Counted from the stretch's first letter, positions 17,818 through 27,230 are shown. The stretch: DNA of 64,000 bases from Lentzea atacamensis (GCF_003269295.1 NZ_QLTT01000012.1:132811-196810), one strand, 5' to 3'. Notes: a model not told the origin generated them from the letters alone. Numbers and translations: made by a program.

Positions 17818-17920
17818 GCCATCTCATTACGTTTGGGGGTCACATGTCATCCTCATTCATCCCCCGAGTGTTCCCCCGCCACTCGAAAGAGTGAACACGT
17901 GACCGAAGGTAAGTAACTGT

Positions 17921-19621
17921 ATGTCAGCACGTCACACGTCCCCCGGATTGTTCCGGCGGGTTGCGCTGCCCGTGGGCGCCCTGCTCGGAGTGGTCGCGGC
18001 GGCAGGCGTCACGGTCGTGGCACTACGTGTCACCAGCGGCGCCGACTGCTCCGGCGCACTGCCGTTGAAGGTCGCCGTCACACCTGCCGCGTTAGATGTG
18101 GTGAACGCGGCAGCGCAGGACTACCAGCGGTCGCAACCGGTCGTGAAGGGCCGCTGCGTTCAGGTCCAGGTCGAGTCGCGCAACGCGGCCGACGTGGCGA
18201 ACGAGCTCCCCACCGCGCAGATCAACCCGCACTCCCTCTGGATCCCCGACTCCTCGATGTGGGCCGCGGAGGCCCAGCGGCAGGCCGCGGAAACCGGCCC
18301 CGAGGCCCCGAAGCTCGACATCAAGCCCTCGCTCGCCTCCAGCCCGCTCGTGATGGCCGGTTCCGAGAAGGCCATGTCCAAGATCGGCTACCCGGTCACC
18401 CCCGTCTCCTGGTCCAAGGTCGTCGACCCGAAGGTCCAGGTCTCGATGAGCGACCCGACGATGACCTCCGAGGGCCTCGCCTCGCTGTTCGTGATCCGCA
18501 CCCTGCTGGGCAACCCGGACGGCACGCCCAAGCCGGAGCTGGTCGGCACCCTGCTGCGCGTGGGCCGCAGCGCCGTCCCGTCGGTGCGCGACTCGTTCGG
18601 CAAGGTCACCACGGACGCGGAGAAGGCACCGCTCTTCGCCGCGACCGAGCAGTCCGTCGTCGCGAACAACCGCGCTGCGAAGGACAACCTCGTCCTGGGC
18701 GCCCCGCCCAAGGAGGGCACGCTGTCCTTCGACTTCCCGCTGGTCCGGGTCTCCCGCCAGAACGAGCCGGAGGGCATCGGCGACGCCGCCGCGGAGTTCG
18801 AGAAGGTCCTGCGGTCGGCCGAGACCTCCAAGCGCTTCGGCGAGGCGGGCTTCCGCACCGTCCAGGGCGCCGCGCCGGCCAAGTGGTCGACCGACGTCGA
18901 GGGCGTGCAGGCCGGCGACGTGAAGCTGATCGAGACCCCGAACGCCGACCAGGTGTCCGAGCTGCTGCGCACGTGGGGCGCCATCAGCCTCGACATGCGC
19001 ATGCTGACCGTCATCGACGTCTCCGGCTCGATGATCGACAAGGACCGCAACGGCAAGACTCGAGTGGAGGCCGCGGCGGAGGCGTCCATGACCGCACTCG
19101 CAATGCTGCCGGACACCACGCAGATCGGCCTGTGGGCGTTCTCGACCGACAAGAAGCCGCCGCAGGACTGGATCGAGCTCGTGCCGATCGGCCCGCTGGG
19201 CGAGCCGCTCGCCGGCGTCACCCGCCGCAAGCGCCTCGAGGCCGGCGCCAGCCAGCTGCCAGGACTCGTCGGCGGCGGCACGGCGTTGAACGACACGACC
19301 CTCGCGGCGTACCGGCACGTGCTGTCCACCTACGACCCGTCGAAGGTCAACTCGGTGGTGCTGATGACCGACGGCCGCAACGACGACACCGGTTCGTCGA
19401 TCGACACCGCGACGTTGATCGAGACCCTGAAGCGGGAGACCGACCCGACCAAGCCCGTGCCGATCATCATGGTCGGGCTCGGGGACGAGGTCGACATGGA
19501 TGCGCTGCGGTCCATTTCCGCTGCTACCGGAGGTAAGGCGTATCAGGCGCCGACTCCGGAGGACATCCGCGGGGTGCTGCTGGACGCCGTTTCGCAGCGG
19601 CGGTGCCGGCCGAACTGCTGA
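17921..19621 (+). CDS. Secreted solute-binding/VWA-domain protein
   Basis: The 566-residue protein starts with a hydrophobic export or anchor segment (LPVGALLGVVAAAGVTVVAL) and Cys43. A bacterial extracellular solute-binding-like region (about 45-330) comes next. The C-terminal von Willebrand A domain has MIDAS motif DVSGS near residue 365 and the later threonine/aspartate segments (GGTALND, LMTDGRND). Such fusions occur widely in actinomycetes. Function is unknown; VWA domains usually bind protein partners through a divalent metal. A strong terminator follows. Confidence 0.8.
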   Translation: MSARHTSPGLFRRVALPVGALLGVVAAAGVTVVALRVTSGADCSGALPLKVAVTPAALDVVNAAAQDYQRSQPVVKGRCVQVQVESRNAADVANELPTAQINPHSLWIPDSSMWAAEAQRQAAETGPEAPKLDIKPSLASSPLVMAGSEKAMSKIGYPVTPVSWSKVVDPKVQVSMSDPTMTSEGLASLFVIRTLLGNPDGTPKPELVGTLLRVGRSAVPSVRDSFGKVTTDAEKAPLFAATEQSVVANNRAAKDNLVLGAPPKEGTLSFDFPLVRVSRQNEPEGIGDAAAEFEKVLRSAETSKRFGEAGFRTVQGAAPAKWSTDVEGVQAGDVKLIETPNADQVSELLRTWGAISLDMRMLTVIDVSGSMIDKDRNGKTRVEAAAEASMTALAMLPDTTQIGLWAFSTDKKPPQDWIELVPIGPLGEPLAGVTRRKRLEAGASQLPGLVGGGTALNDTTLAAYRHVLSTYDPSKVNSVVLMTDGRNDDTGSSIDTATLIETLKRETDPTKPVPIIMVGLGDEVDMDALRSISAATGGKAYQAPTPEDIRGVLLDAVSQRRCRPNC

Positions 19622-19637
19622 CCCACCGCAATCGCGA

Positions 19638-19675
19638 AAACGGGGGCGCTGCCACGAATGGCAGCGCCCCCGTTT
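19638..19675. terminator. Strong bidirectional terminator
   Basis: A perfect 17-bp stem (AAACGGGGGCGCTGCCA and its complement) with a CGAA loop lies between the convergent VWA gene and hpt. The stem ends in TTT on the plus strand and, by symmetry, on the minus strand. Confidence 0.85.
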
Positions 19676-19691
19676 CACGTCAGGAGAACCG

Positions 19692-20240
19692 TCAGCTCGA
19701 GTACACCTTCGGGTCCAGGGTGCCGATGTACGGCAGGTCCCGGTACCTCTCGGCGTAGTCCAAGCCGTACCCGACCACGAACTCGTTGGGGATGTCGAAG
19801 CCGACGTACTTCACCGGCACCTCGACCTTCACCGCGTCTGGCTTGCGCAGCAGCGTGCACACCTCCAGGGACCGAGGCCGGCGCGACTGCAGGTTCTTGA
19901 GCAGCCACGACAGTGTGAGGCCCGAGTCGATGATGTCCTCGACGATCACCACCCTGCGGTCGGCGATGTCTCGGTCCAGGTCCTTCAGGATCCGCACCAC
20001 GCCCGAAGAGGACGTGGAGGAGCCGTAGGACGAAACGGCCATGAACTCGAGCTGCACAGGAACGGGCAGCGCTCGGGCCAGGTCGGCCATGAACATCACC
20101 GCGCCCTTGAGAACGGTGATAAGCACGAGGTCGGAGTCACCTTCTGGGTGATCATCCGCGACCTGCTTGGCGAGTTCGGTGACCTTGTCGCTGATCTCCT
20201 GCTCGGTGATGAGCACGGATGCGATGTCGCCGTCGTACAC
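19692..20240 (-). CDS. hpt: Hypoxanthine phosphoribosyltransferase
   Basis: Hpt salvages hypoxanthine and guanine to nucleotides with PRPP. The 182-residue protein has the PRPP-binding loop VVIVEDIIDSGLTL, the flexible-loop region SSYGSST, and KYVGFDIPNEFVVGYGLDY, which matches HPRT. The start is GTG 20240 after AGGGGAC. As in many bacteria it is next to tilS. Confidence 0.95.
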   Translation of the reverse strand: MYDGDIASVLITEQEISDKVTELAKQVADDHPEGDSDLVLITVLKGAVMFMADLARALPVPVQLEFMAVSSYGSSTSSSGVVRILKDLDRDIADRRVVIVEDIIDSGLTLSWLLKNLQSRRPRSLEVCTLLRKPDAVKVEVPVKYVGFDIPNEFVVGYGLDYAERYRDLPYIGTLDPKVYSS

Positions 20241-20257
20241 GGACAGGTCCCCTCTGC

Positions 20258-21169
20258 TTAAGACTGTGGTTCAACAACGAGCCTGCCATGCGCGCGCCGC
20301 ACGACAAAGCCGCCGGGTAGCCAAACACCGCCCTGACCGCGCCATTCACTCACGAGTGCGTCAACACGACGCAGGTGCGAATCGGACAGTTCCGGCACTC
20401 CCTCGTCGATGAGCCACGACCTGAGCACTCTCCGTCGAAGTGCGACGGGCAACTCGGCGATGTCGTCCACGGCACAGCAGTCGCCGCCGAACGCCGCGGC
20501 CAGCGAGTCGAGTGCGTCACAGTCCTCGCGCAGCTGGGCAGCCGTGCGCGCCAACGACGACGCGACACCGCCCTGCAGCACGTCCTCCAGCAACGGCAGG
20601 ACCTCCGAACGCAACCGCACGCGGGTGAACGACGGATCCGAGTTGTGCGGGTCCTCCCACACCTCGATGCCCTGCTCCGCACAGAAAGCACGGGTGGCGG
20701 CACGCGACACGCCGAGCAGCGGTCGCCCCCACGGCGGGTCGAACGCACGCATCCCCGCGATCGAACGCGGGCCGGAGCCGCGGCCCAGGCCCAGCAGCAC
20801 GGTCTCGGCCTGGTCGTCGAGGGTGTGGCCGAGCAGCACGACGCCGGAAGCAGGCCTCAGAGCCGCGTAACGCGCCTTGCGGGCCGCCGCCTCCGGGCCA
20901 CCGGGCCCCGAGACCTCGACGGCCTCCACACGGGCCACGAGACCAAACTCCGCACACTGCCGGGCCGCGCGCAGCGCCACGTCACCGGAACCGAGCTGCA
21001 GCTGGTGGTCGACGATCACGGCGGAAGCGCCGGGGACGAACCGGCCGACACACGCGGCCAGCGCCAGGGAGTCGGCGCCGCCGGAGACCGCGACGGTCAC
21101 CGCGTCCGGGCGCACCTCGTCGAGGAACCTCCGCACCGCCGTCCTGATCTCGGCGACCGGGCCGTTCAC
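20258..21169 (-). CDS. tilS: tRNA(Ile)-lysidine synthase
   Basis: TilS modifies C34 of tRNA-Ile2 to lysidine so that it reads AUA. The 303-residue protein has the PP-loop ATP-pyrophosphatase motif SGGADS near residue 29 and HTLDDQAETVLLGLGRGSG. It is of the short type, without the long C-terminal domains of the E. coli enzyme. The start is GTG 21169. It lies 17 bases upstream of hpt. Confidence 0.93.
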   Translation of the reverse strand: MNGPVAEIRTAVRRFLDEVRPDAVTVAVSGGADSLALAACVGRFVPGASAVIVDHQLQLGSGDVALRAARQCAEFGLVARVEAVEVSGPGGPEAAARKARYAALRPASGVVLLGHTLDDQAETVLLGLGRGSGPRSIAGMRAFDPPWGRPLLGVSRAATRAFCAEQGIEVWEDPHNSDPSFTRVRLRSEVLPLLEDVLQGGVASSLARTAAQLREDCDALDSLAAAFGGDCCAVDDIAELPVALRRRVLRSWLIDEGVPELSDSHLRRVDALVSEWRGQGGVWLPGGFVVRRAHGRLVVEPQS

Positions 21170-21179
21170 GGTGCCTCAC

Positions 21180-22223
21180 TCACGGGGCCACGCGACGCAG
21201 CCAGGTCATCGGCTCGGCGATCTCGGCACGGGTCGGCAGGGTCTCGGCCGAGGTCCAGATCGCGTTGAAACCGTCCATCCCGACGCGTTCCACGACGTAC
21301 TCGGTGAACGCCGCGCCCTCTTCGTACTGGCGCACCTTCGCGTCCACGCCGAGCAGCGTGCGCAGGACCCGGTCCAGCAGGCCGCCGCCCTTGCGGCGCG
21401 CGGTGAAGCGGTGGCGGATGGTCGACACCGACGGCACGACGGTGGGGCCGACCGCGTCCATCACGTGGTCCGCGTGGCCTTCGAGCAAAGTGGACAGTGC
21501 GATCAACCGGTCCAGCACGGCTTTCTGCTGCGGCGACTGGATGAGCTCGATCAGCCCGATCGGGCCGTCGCCCGCGCGCAGCTTGTGCCGGAAGTCGCGG
21601 ATCACGTCCGGCAGCGGCGCTCGATCGTCGTCCATTGTGGAGAGAAGCGCCGTGACCTGGTCGGAGAAGTACCTCCGCAGCCACGGCACACCGGTGAACT
21701 GCAGGCGGTGCGTGCACTCGTGCAGGCACACCCACATCCGGAAGTCGTCGTCGGGCACGTCCAGGGCCTGTTGCGCACCAACGATGTTCGGCGCGACGAG
21801 CAGCAGCCGTCCCGCCAGCTGGTCGCTCGGGCTGAACGGGTCGTACTGGCCGAGCACCCGCGACGACAGGAACGCCATCACGACGCCCGCCTGCACGCCG
21901 GCCGTGCCCGCGAGGATGCTCGCCATCGCTCCGGCCTGACGCGGCATCGCGGGCGCGGTCAGGGCGGCGAGGCCCTGCGCGGCGGCCCTGACCCACGCGG
22001 GGCGGTCCACGACCTCACCCGGCAGCAGCGGCAGACCCTGGCCGAGGCCTGTCAGCTCGCGCACGTGCACCTCGGCCTGAGGCGCGAGCTCACGAAGTCT
22101 GCCGACGACGTGGTCGGCCTGGTCCTTGCCGATCACCGGGCCCGGCCGCACGAGCCGGACGGCGGTCGCCACCGCCAGCTCCCAGTCCACCGGGCCGAGC
22201 TCTGCCTCCGTCGCGCCGTTCAC
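21180..22223 (-). CDS. Zinc-dependent metalloprotease (Rv3626c-like)
   Basis: This conserved actinobacterial protein of 347 residues has a zinc-protease HExxH motif, HECTH, near residue 172 and a downstream EGHADHVMD likely supplying the third ligand. It belongs to the family annotated as zincin-like or F420-biosynthesis-associated. Its substrate is unknown. The start is GTG 22223 (VNGATEAELGPVDWE); the longer frame enters a gap. It sits between dacB and tilS as in mycobacteria. Confidence 0.82.
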   Translation of the reverse strand: MNGATEAELGPVDWELAVATAVRLVRPGPVIGKDQADHVVGRLRELAPQAEVHVRELTGLGQGLPLLPGEVVDRPAWVRAAAQGLAALTAPAMPRQAGAMASILAGTAGVQAGVVMAFLSSRVLGQYDPFSPSDQLAGRLLLVAPNIVGAQQALDVPDDDFRMWVCLHECTHRLQFTGVPWLRRYFSDQVTALLSTMDDDRAPLPDVIRDFRHKLRAGDGPIGLIELIQSPQQKAVLDRLIALSTLLEGHADHVMDAVGPTVVPSVSTIRHRFTARRKGGGLLDRVLRTLLGVDAKVRQYEEGAAFTEYVVERVGMDGFNAIWTSAETLPTRAEIAEPMTWLRRVAP

Positions 22224-22251
22224 CCTGCCGAAGTTACCTGCGCACGCCCCG

Positions 22252-24309
22252 CTACGAACAGCCACAGCCCCGCAACGCAGCGGCCATCACGTCCAGCGCC
22301 GGCCTCACCTCGAGCTCCGGGTTGCGGTTGCTCGCCGACATGAACGAGAACACGAGCACCCGCCCGTCGACGTCGACGACCACGCCGGCGAGCGCGTTGA
22401 CGCCGGTGAGCGTGCCCGTCTTGGCCCGCACCCAGCCCTTGCCGCCGGACGCGCTGCCGCCGTACCGACCGGCCAGGGTGCCGCTGCCGCCCGCCACCGG
22501 CAGTGCCGTCAGCAACGGCCGCAGCTTCGCCGTGCGCGGGTCGTCGAGCGTGGGCTTGGCCGCCGTGGCCAGCACGTCGGTGAGCAGCTTGGCGGGGATC
22601 TTGTTCGTGGCCGAGAGGCCGCTGCCGTCGACGAAGTTCGCGCCGGTGAGGTCGAACCCGTTCTTGGTCAGGACGTCGCGCACCGCCTTGACGCCACCGG
22701 CGAACGACGGCTCGTTGCCCGTCTTGATCGCGACCTCGCGGGCGATCGCCTCGGTGAGGACGTTGTCCGAGATCTGCATCATGTTGTCGACGAGCTGCTC
22801 GATCGGCGCCGACTTGATCTCGCCGAGCACCTGCGCGCCCTGCACAGCCGTGCCGGGGGTCGCGCCAGGAGCCCCGATGCGCTGCGCGAACGCGTCCGCC
22901 GCCGACTGGGCCGGGCTCCCGGTGCGGGCCGACACGTCGTTCTTCGGGTTGAGCCGGCCGCCGTCGAGCATGAACGGCACGATCGGTGCCACCGAGCCGC
23001 CCGCGATGTCGGCCGTCTCCCACTGCGGGCCCAGCGCCTCGCCCGTGTACCGGCTCAGGTCGAACTGGACCTTGGTGACCTGGCCCTTCTGCTTCACCTG
23101 GTTGACCAGGTCGTCCAACGCGGCGGCGCCGGGATAGACGGAGCTGCCGGGCGTGCCGGAGATCGTCGGGTCGCCACCGCCGACGATCACCACGGTGCCG
23201 GGCTCCGCGCCCTGCACGACCTTGGTGGACAGCTGGTCGGTCTTCTCCAGGCTGAGCAGCGCCGCGGCCGCCGTGAGGATCTTGAGGCTCGACGCGGGCG
23301 TCGCGGCCGTGGTGTCGCCCTGCTGCCACAGGACGGTGCCGTTGGCGGGGTCCACGACGCTGCCGGTCAGCGTGCCGAGAGCGGAGTTGCCGGCGGGGCC
23401 GGCGAGCACCGACTTCACGCCGGCGGGGCTCGGCGCCGGTCCACCCGCGGTGACCGCCTTGACCAGCGGCTGGACCGCGGCGGGCGGGGCCGGGGGCTTG
23501 ATCTCGACGGCCGCGGGGCCGCCGAACTCGTTGACCGCGTAGAGCGTGGCTCCAGCAAGCGCCGCTACGACCAGCAGGCCGAGCACGACGACGAGCGGCT
23601 TGCGGCCCTTCTTCGGCTCGTCGGAGCCGGTCAGCCGGTCTTCCGGCTCTTCGTCGTAGCCGGAGACCGGGAGGGTCTCGCGAACGGGCTCTTCCTGGCG
23701 CGGCGGCGGGGCCTGCTCGACGCGCTCCTGGCGCAGTGGTTCATGGCGCGGCGGCTGGGGTCGCGGGGCCTGCGACTCAGGTCTGACCGACTGGTCGAAC
23801 CACGACGGCTCCGACACCGGCAACTGGTCGACCCGAGCCGTCTTCGCGGCCACCGGAGTGGCCTCGGCACCGGGCGAGATCCGCATCGGCGCGGCCCTCG
23901 GCGGCTCGACCTGCCGAGGTTGGCCACCGTCCGGACCAACCTGCCCGTGAGACTTCCCACCAGAAGATCCACCCGCGGGGCCGCCGGAACCCTGCAAAGG
24001 CACACCGGAAGCCCTCGCGGCGCTGCCGGCGCCGTTGGGAGCTGAACGGACAGGAGACGATCGCAGCGACTCCTGAGTGGACGGTTGCGACAGCACGGGA
24101 GCGATCGGGAGCCGCATGGTCGGCTGATCCAGCGACGGGCGGCTGACCTGCAGAGTTGGCCCTTCTGGCACGACGCCGGACTCGGCGTCGTCGTCCTCGG
24201 TCGGCCACTGGGGCTCGTCCGGCAAGAGGACCTCCGTCAGCTCGGTACGGGCAATCTCACACCCTCCAGCCGCGGCTCCGATGAGGGTTGACAGGGCGTC
24301 GTGGTCCAC
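22252..24309 (-). CDS. dacB: D-alanyl-D-alanine carboxypeptidase/endopeptidase (PBP4, S13)
   Basis: This low-molecular-weight penicillin-binding protein trims or cleaves peptidoglycan cross-links outside the cell. At 685 residues it is long. A disordered Pro/Arg-rich cytoplasmic region (about 1-235) and one membrane helix (about 238-257) precede the S13 domain. Active-site motifs are SSLK with Ser340/Lys343, SDN in MQISDNVLTEA, and KTG in VRAKTGTLTG. The GTG at 24309 gives the longest form; a later start is possible, since a ppa promoter overlaps these first codons. Confidence 0.88.
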   Translation of the reverse strand: MDHDALSTLIGAAAGGCEIARTELTEVLLPDEPQWPTEDDDAESGVVPEGPTLQVSRPSLDQPTMRLPIAPVLSQPSTQESLRSSPVRSAPNGAGSAARASGVPLQGSGGPAGGSSGGKSHGQVGPDGGQPRQVEPPRAAPMRISPGAEATPVAAKTARVDQLPVSEPSWFDQSVRPESQAPRPQPPRHEPLRQERVEQAPPPRQEEPVRETLPVSGYDEEPEDRLTGSDEPKKGRKPLVVVLGLLVVAALAGATLYAVNEFGGPAAVEIKPPAPPAAVQPLVKAVTAGGPAPSPAGVKSVLAGPAGNSALGTLTGSVVDPANGTVLWQQGDTTAATPASSLKILTAAAALLSLEKTDQLSTKVVQGAEPGTVVIVGGGDPTISGTPGSSVYPGAAALDDLVNQVKQKGQVTKVQFDLSRYTGEALGPQWETADIAGGSVAPIVPFMLDGGRLNPKNDVSARTGSPAQSAADAFAQRIGAPGATPGTAVQGAQVLGEIKSAPIEQLVDNMMQISDNVLTEAIAREVAIKTGNEPSFAGGVKAVRDVLTKNGFDLTGANFVDGSGLSATNKIPAKLLTDVLATAAKPTLDDPRTAKLRPLLTALPVAGGSGTLAGRYGGSASGGKGWVRAKTGTLTGVNALAGVVVDVDGRVLVFSFMSASNRNPELEVRPALDVMAAALRGCGCS

Positions 24310-24315
24310 ACTAGT
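24288..24315 (+). promoter_or_regulatory. Candidate ppa promoter
   Basis: A consensus -35 TTGACA (24288-24293) is followed after 16 bases by ACTAGT as a possible -10. The transcript would begin about 27 bases before the ppa GTG. It overlaps the first codons annotated for divergent dacB, so the two genes may compete for this region. Confidence 0.5.
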
Positions 24316-24348
24316 GGCGTCACGAATGGGCTACATGAGCGAGGACCA

Positions 24349-24855
24349 GTGGAGTTCGACGTCCTGATCGAGATCCCCAAGGGCGTGCGCAACAAGTACG
24401 AGGTGGACCACAAGAGTGGTCGCATCCGCCTCGACCGCACGTTGTTCACGTCGACGCAGTACCCGGCCGACTACGGGTTCATCGAGAACACCCTGGGTGA
24501 GGACGGCGACCCGCTGGACGCCCTCGTCCTCGTCCAGGAGCCGACGTTCCCCGGCTGCCTGATCGCGGCCCGTGCCATCGGCATGTTCCGCATGACCGAC
24601 GAGAAGGGCGGCGACGACAAGGTTCTGTGCGTCCCCGCCTACGACCCGCGGCACGAGCACCTGCGCGACATCCACCACCTGGCGGAGTTCGACCGCCTTG
24701 AGATCCAGCACTTCTTCGAGGTCTACAAGGACCTCGAGCCCGGCAAGAGCGTCGAGGGCGCGACCTGGGTCGGCCGCACCGAGGCCGAGGCCGAGATCGT
24801 CCGCTCCTACCAGCGTCTCAAGGACGCCGAGGCGAACGGCGAAGTGCACCACTGA
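24349..24855 (+). CDS. ppa: Inorganic pyrophosphatase (family I)
   Basis: Ppa hydrolyses pyrophosphate and so drives biosynthetic reactions. The 168-residue protein starts VEFDVLIEIPKGVRNKYEVD and contains the metal-binding signature DGDPLDALV and the active-site tyrosine segment PADYGFI. I chose GTG 24349, preceded by GAGG, which matches the usual N-terminus; the ORF opens earlier at 24301. It is divergent from dacB and followed by a good terminator. Confidence 0.96.
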   Translation: MEFDVLIEIPKGVRNKYEVDHKSGRIRLDRTLFTSTQYPADYGFIENTLGEDGDPLDALVLVQEPTFPGCLIAARAIGMFRMTDEKGGDDKVLCVPAYDPRHEHLRDIHHLAEFDRLEIQHFFEVYKDLEPGKSVEGATWVGRTEAEAEIVRSYQRLKDAEANGEVHH

Positions 24856-24864
24856 GACAACGCG

Positions 24865-24897
24865 AAAGGGCCGTCCCCACGAGGAGGACGGCCCTTT
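24865..24897 (+). terminator. Rho-independent terminator of ppa
   Basis: A 12-bp stem AAAGGGCCGTCC with its complement closes a 9-base loop and is followed by TTTTT on the plus strand, 9 bases after the ppa stop. It may also serve the convergent MFS gene. Confidence 0.85.
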
Positions 24898-24909
24898 TTC
24901 GCGCAACGG

Positions 24910-26550
24910 CTAGACCGCGACGGCCTCGGCGTCGGCCACCCGCTCCAGGCCCGACCTGGTCGACAGCGGCTTCTCGCGCAGGAACCACACGAGGACGAAC
25001 GCCGCCACCATCACGATCCCGCCGGTCATGAAGACCAGGTCGATCGCGCCGGAGAAGCCGTCCAGGAACGGACGCGCCAGCACCGGGTCGAGATGGTTGA
25101 GGAACTCGGTGTTGTTGATGTCCACGCCGGACCCGCCACCGGCCTGCAGCGACTTGGCGAACTCCGGGTTCTGGGCAAGCGCGACCTTGAACGCCTCGGT
25201 CTGCATCGCGGACCTGAGGCCCTCCGCGATCTTGTCGCCCACCGTGCTGAACAGGATCGACAGGAACACCGCGGTGCCGACCGTGCCACCGATGTTGCGG
25301 AAGAACGTCGCCGACGAGGTCGCCACACCCATGTCGCGCGGCTCGGCGTCGTTCTGGATCGCGACCAGCAGCGTCTGCATGCACTGGCCAAGACCGGCAC
25401 CCATGACGAACATGTAGACCATCACCAGCCAGGCCGGCGTGTCCGTGCCGATGGTGCTGAACAGGAACAGCGCGATCGCCATCAGCGCCGAGCCGATGAT
25501 CGGGAAGAGCTTGTAGCGACCGGTCTTCGCGGTGACGCGGCCGCTGATCGCCGTCGCCGAGATGATGCCGAACGTCATCGGCAGCAGCATCAGGCCGGAG
25601 ACCGTCGGCGACACGCCCTTCACGATCTGCAGGTACAGCGGGATGGAGACCATGCCGCCGAACATGCCGATGCCGAGCACGAAGTTGACCGTGTTGCCCA
25701 GCGCGAACGTGTGGTTGCCGAACATCCGCAACGGCAGCAGCGCCTCGTCACCCATGCGCCGTTCGACGAACACGAACGCCACCAGGCCGAGCACACCGAT
25801 CGCGTACATCGCGAGCGACGTGGCCGAGGCCCAGCCCCACTCACGTCCCTGCTCGGCGACGATCAGCAACGGCACCAGGCCGACGGTCAGCGACAGCGCG
25901 CCGAGGTAGTCGATGCGGTGGTCGACCCGCTGGTGCGGGACGTTCAGCACGCGGCCGACGACGAGCAGCGCGATCAGCGCGATCGGCACGTTCACCAGGA
26001 ACACCCAGCGCCAGCCGGTCACACCGGCGAACGTGTCGAGACCGGCGAACAGACCGCCGACGACCGGGCCGAGCACGCTCGCCGAGCCGAACACCGCCAT
26101 GAAGTACGCGGAGTACTTGCTGCGCTCCCGCGGCGAGGTCATGTCCGCCATGATCGCGAAGGCGAGCGACATCAGACCGCCGGCGCCGAGGCCCTGCACC
26201 GCGCGGAACGCGGCCAGCTCGTACATCGACGTCGCGATGCCGGACAGCAGCGATCCGAGCAGGAAGAACGAGATCGCGGCGAGGTACATCGGCTTGCGCC
26301 CGTAGATGTCGGACAGCTTGCCGTACAAGGGCGTCGTCACCGTCGCGGTGATGAGGTACGCGGTGGTCGCCCACGCTTGCAGCGTCTGGCCGTGCAGCTG
26401 GTCCGCGATGGTCTTCATGGCGCTGGAAACGATCATCTGGTCCAGTGCCGCGAGGAACATGCCCAGCATGAGGCCGGACAGCACCGTCAAGATCTGACGA
26501 TGCGTCAACGAGGCCCCTGGTGCGGGTGTCGCCTCGGTTGTCTGTGACAT
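24910..26550 (-). CDS. DHA2-family MFS multidrug exporter (EmrB/QacA type)
   Basis: This is a predicted 14-helix proton-driven drug exporter of 546 residues. MFS motif A is GKLSDIYGRKP after helix 2, and the antiporter motif C-like ASVLGPVVGGLFAG lies in helix 5. The ATG at 26550 lies 2 bases after the marR-type gene's stop and uses AGGGGA within that gene, so the two are coupled. The MarR neighbour suggests substrate-induced export; the substrate cannot be read from sequence. Confidence 0.9.
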   Translation of the reverse strand: MSQTTEATPAPGASLTHRQILTVLSGLMLGMFLAALDQMIVSSAMKTIADQLHGQTLQAWATTAYLITATVTTPLYGKLSDIYGRKPMYLAAISFFLLGSLLSGIATSMYELAAFRAVQGLGAGGLMSLAFAIMADMTSPRERSKYSAYFMAVFGSASVLGPVVGGLFAGLDTFAGVTGWRWVFLVNVPIALIALLVVGRVLNVPHQRVDHRIDYLGALSLTVGLVPLLIVAEQGREWGWASATSLAMYAIGVLGLVAFVFVERRMGDEALLPLRMFGNHTFALGNTVNFVLGIGMFGGMVSIPLYLQIVKGVSPTVSGLMLLPMTFGIISATAISGRVTAKTGRYKLFPIIGSALMAIALFLFSTIGTDTPAWLVMVYMFVMGAGLGQCMQTLLVAIQNDAEPRDMGVATSSATFFRNIGGTVGTAVFLSILFSTVGDKIAEGLRSAMQTEAFKVALAQNPEFAKSLQAGGGSGVDINNTEFLNHLDPVLARPFLDGFSGAIDLVFMTGGIVMVAAFVLVWFLREKPLSTRSGLERVADAEAVAV

Positions 26551-26552
26551 CT

Positions 26553-27065
26553 CTACTTTTCCCCTCCTGCGCGGATCCCCAGCCCGCGTTCGGTCATCAG
26601 CACCGGAATCGTGCGTTCGTAGTCCTGGACGAAGCGTTCGAACAGATCCGCGAAGCTCTTGAAGTCGTCTTCCGACCAGTCCGCGAACAACCGCTCGAAC
26701 GCTTCACGGCGCATGCGGCTTCGCTCGGCGAGCAGCTCTCGCCCCGCCTCGGTGACGGCGAGCACGCTGGCCCGCCCGTCGGCCGGATCGGCTCGCCGCT
26801 CCACGAGCCCGTCCTTGACCAGCCCGGCCACCTGCCTGCTGACCGTGGACGGGTCGGAGAACACCGCCTCGGCGAGCGCGCTCGACCTGCACTCGCCGAG
26901 ACCGGCGAGAGAGGCCAGGAGGACGAACGCCGACTTGTCGATGCCCTGCTTGGCCATCTGGTGTGTGAGCTGGGCGTGCATCTTGTTCAGACGCACCATC
27001 GTCATGCTCACGCGATCAGCGAGCTCGTGCTCGGGATCGACGTGGCACCTCCCCGGCTCAACCAT
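26553..27065 (-). CDS. MarR-family transcriptional regulator
   Basis: The 170-residue winged-helix repressor has recognition region ALAEAVFSDPSTVSRQVAGL and the wing DPADGRASVLAVTEAGREL, typical of MarR. It precedes the exporter gene by two bases and probably represses both. I prefer ATG 27065, with GAGG about nine bases upstream; TTG 27095 is also open but lies inside a perfect operator-like dyad that would then be coding. Confidence 0.88.
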   Translation of the reverse strand: MVEPGRCHVDPEHELADRVSMTMVRLNKMHAQLTHQMAKQGIDKSAFVLLASLAGLGECRSSALAEAVFSDPSTVSRQVAGLVKDGLVERRADPADGRASVLAVTEAGRELLAERSRMRREAFERLFADWSEDDFKSFADLFERFVQDYERTIPVLMTERGLGIRAGGEK

Positions 27066-27080
27066 CACACACACCTCGTT

Positions 27081-27114
27081 GCTTGTATCACCCAACTAGT
27101 TGCTCAGCACAAGC
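27081..27114. promoter_or_regulatory. Probable MarR operator (nested dyad)
   Basis: A perfect palindrome CAACTAGTTG (27093-27102) shares its centre with a wider repeat GCTTGT ... ACAAGC (27081-27086 and 27109-27114). It lies just upstream of the marR-type start, where autoregulation by a dimeric MarR protein is expected. Confidence 0.6.
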
Positions 27115-27195
27115 ATCCATCTCGGCACGCGGGAACGCAAGTGGGTTTCAGGTCTCACTCCACTGTGGAGTGGTACGAGCACGGTGAGTACCGGT

Positions 27196-27230
27196 TACCG
27201 ACCGGTAGCAAACTGGGTTACCCGTCGGTA
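27196..27230. promoter_or_regulatory. Two tandem palindromic operators upstream of the thioesterase gene
   Basis: TACCGACCGGTA (27196-27207) and TACCCGTCGGTA (27219-27230) share the form TACCSNNSGGTA. Their centres are 23 bases apart, about two helical turns. A further TACCGGT overlaps the left end at 27189. The form resembles TetR-family operators. No TetR gene is nearby, so the regulator would act in trans. The second site ends 11 bases before the thioesterase ATG. Confidence 0.55.
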
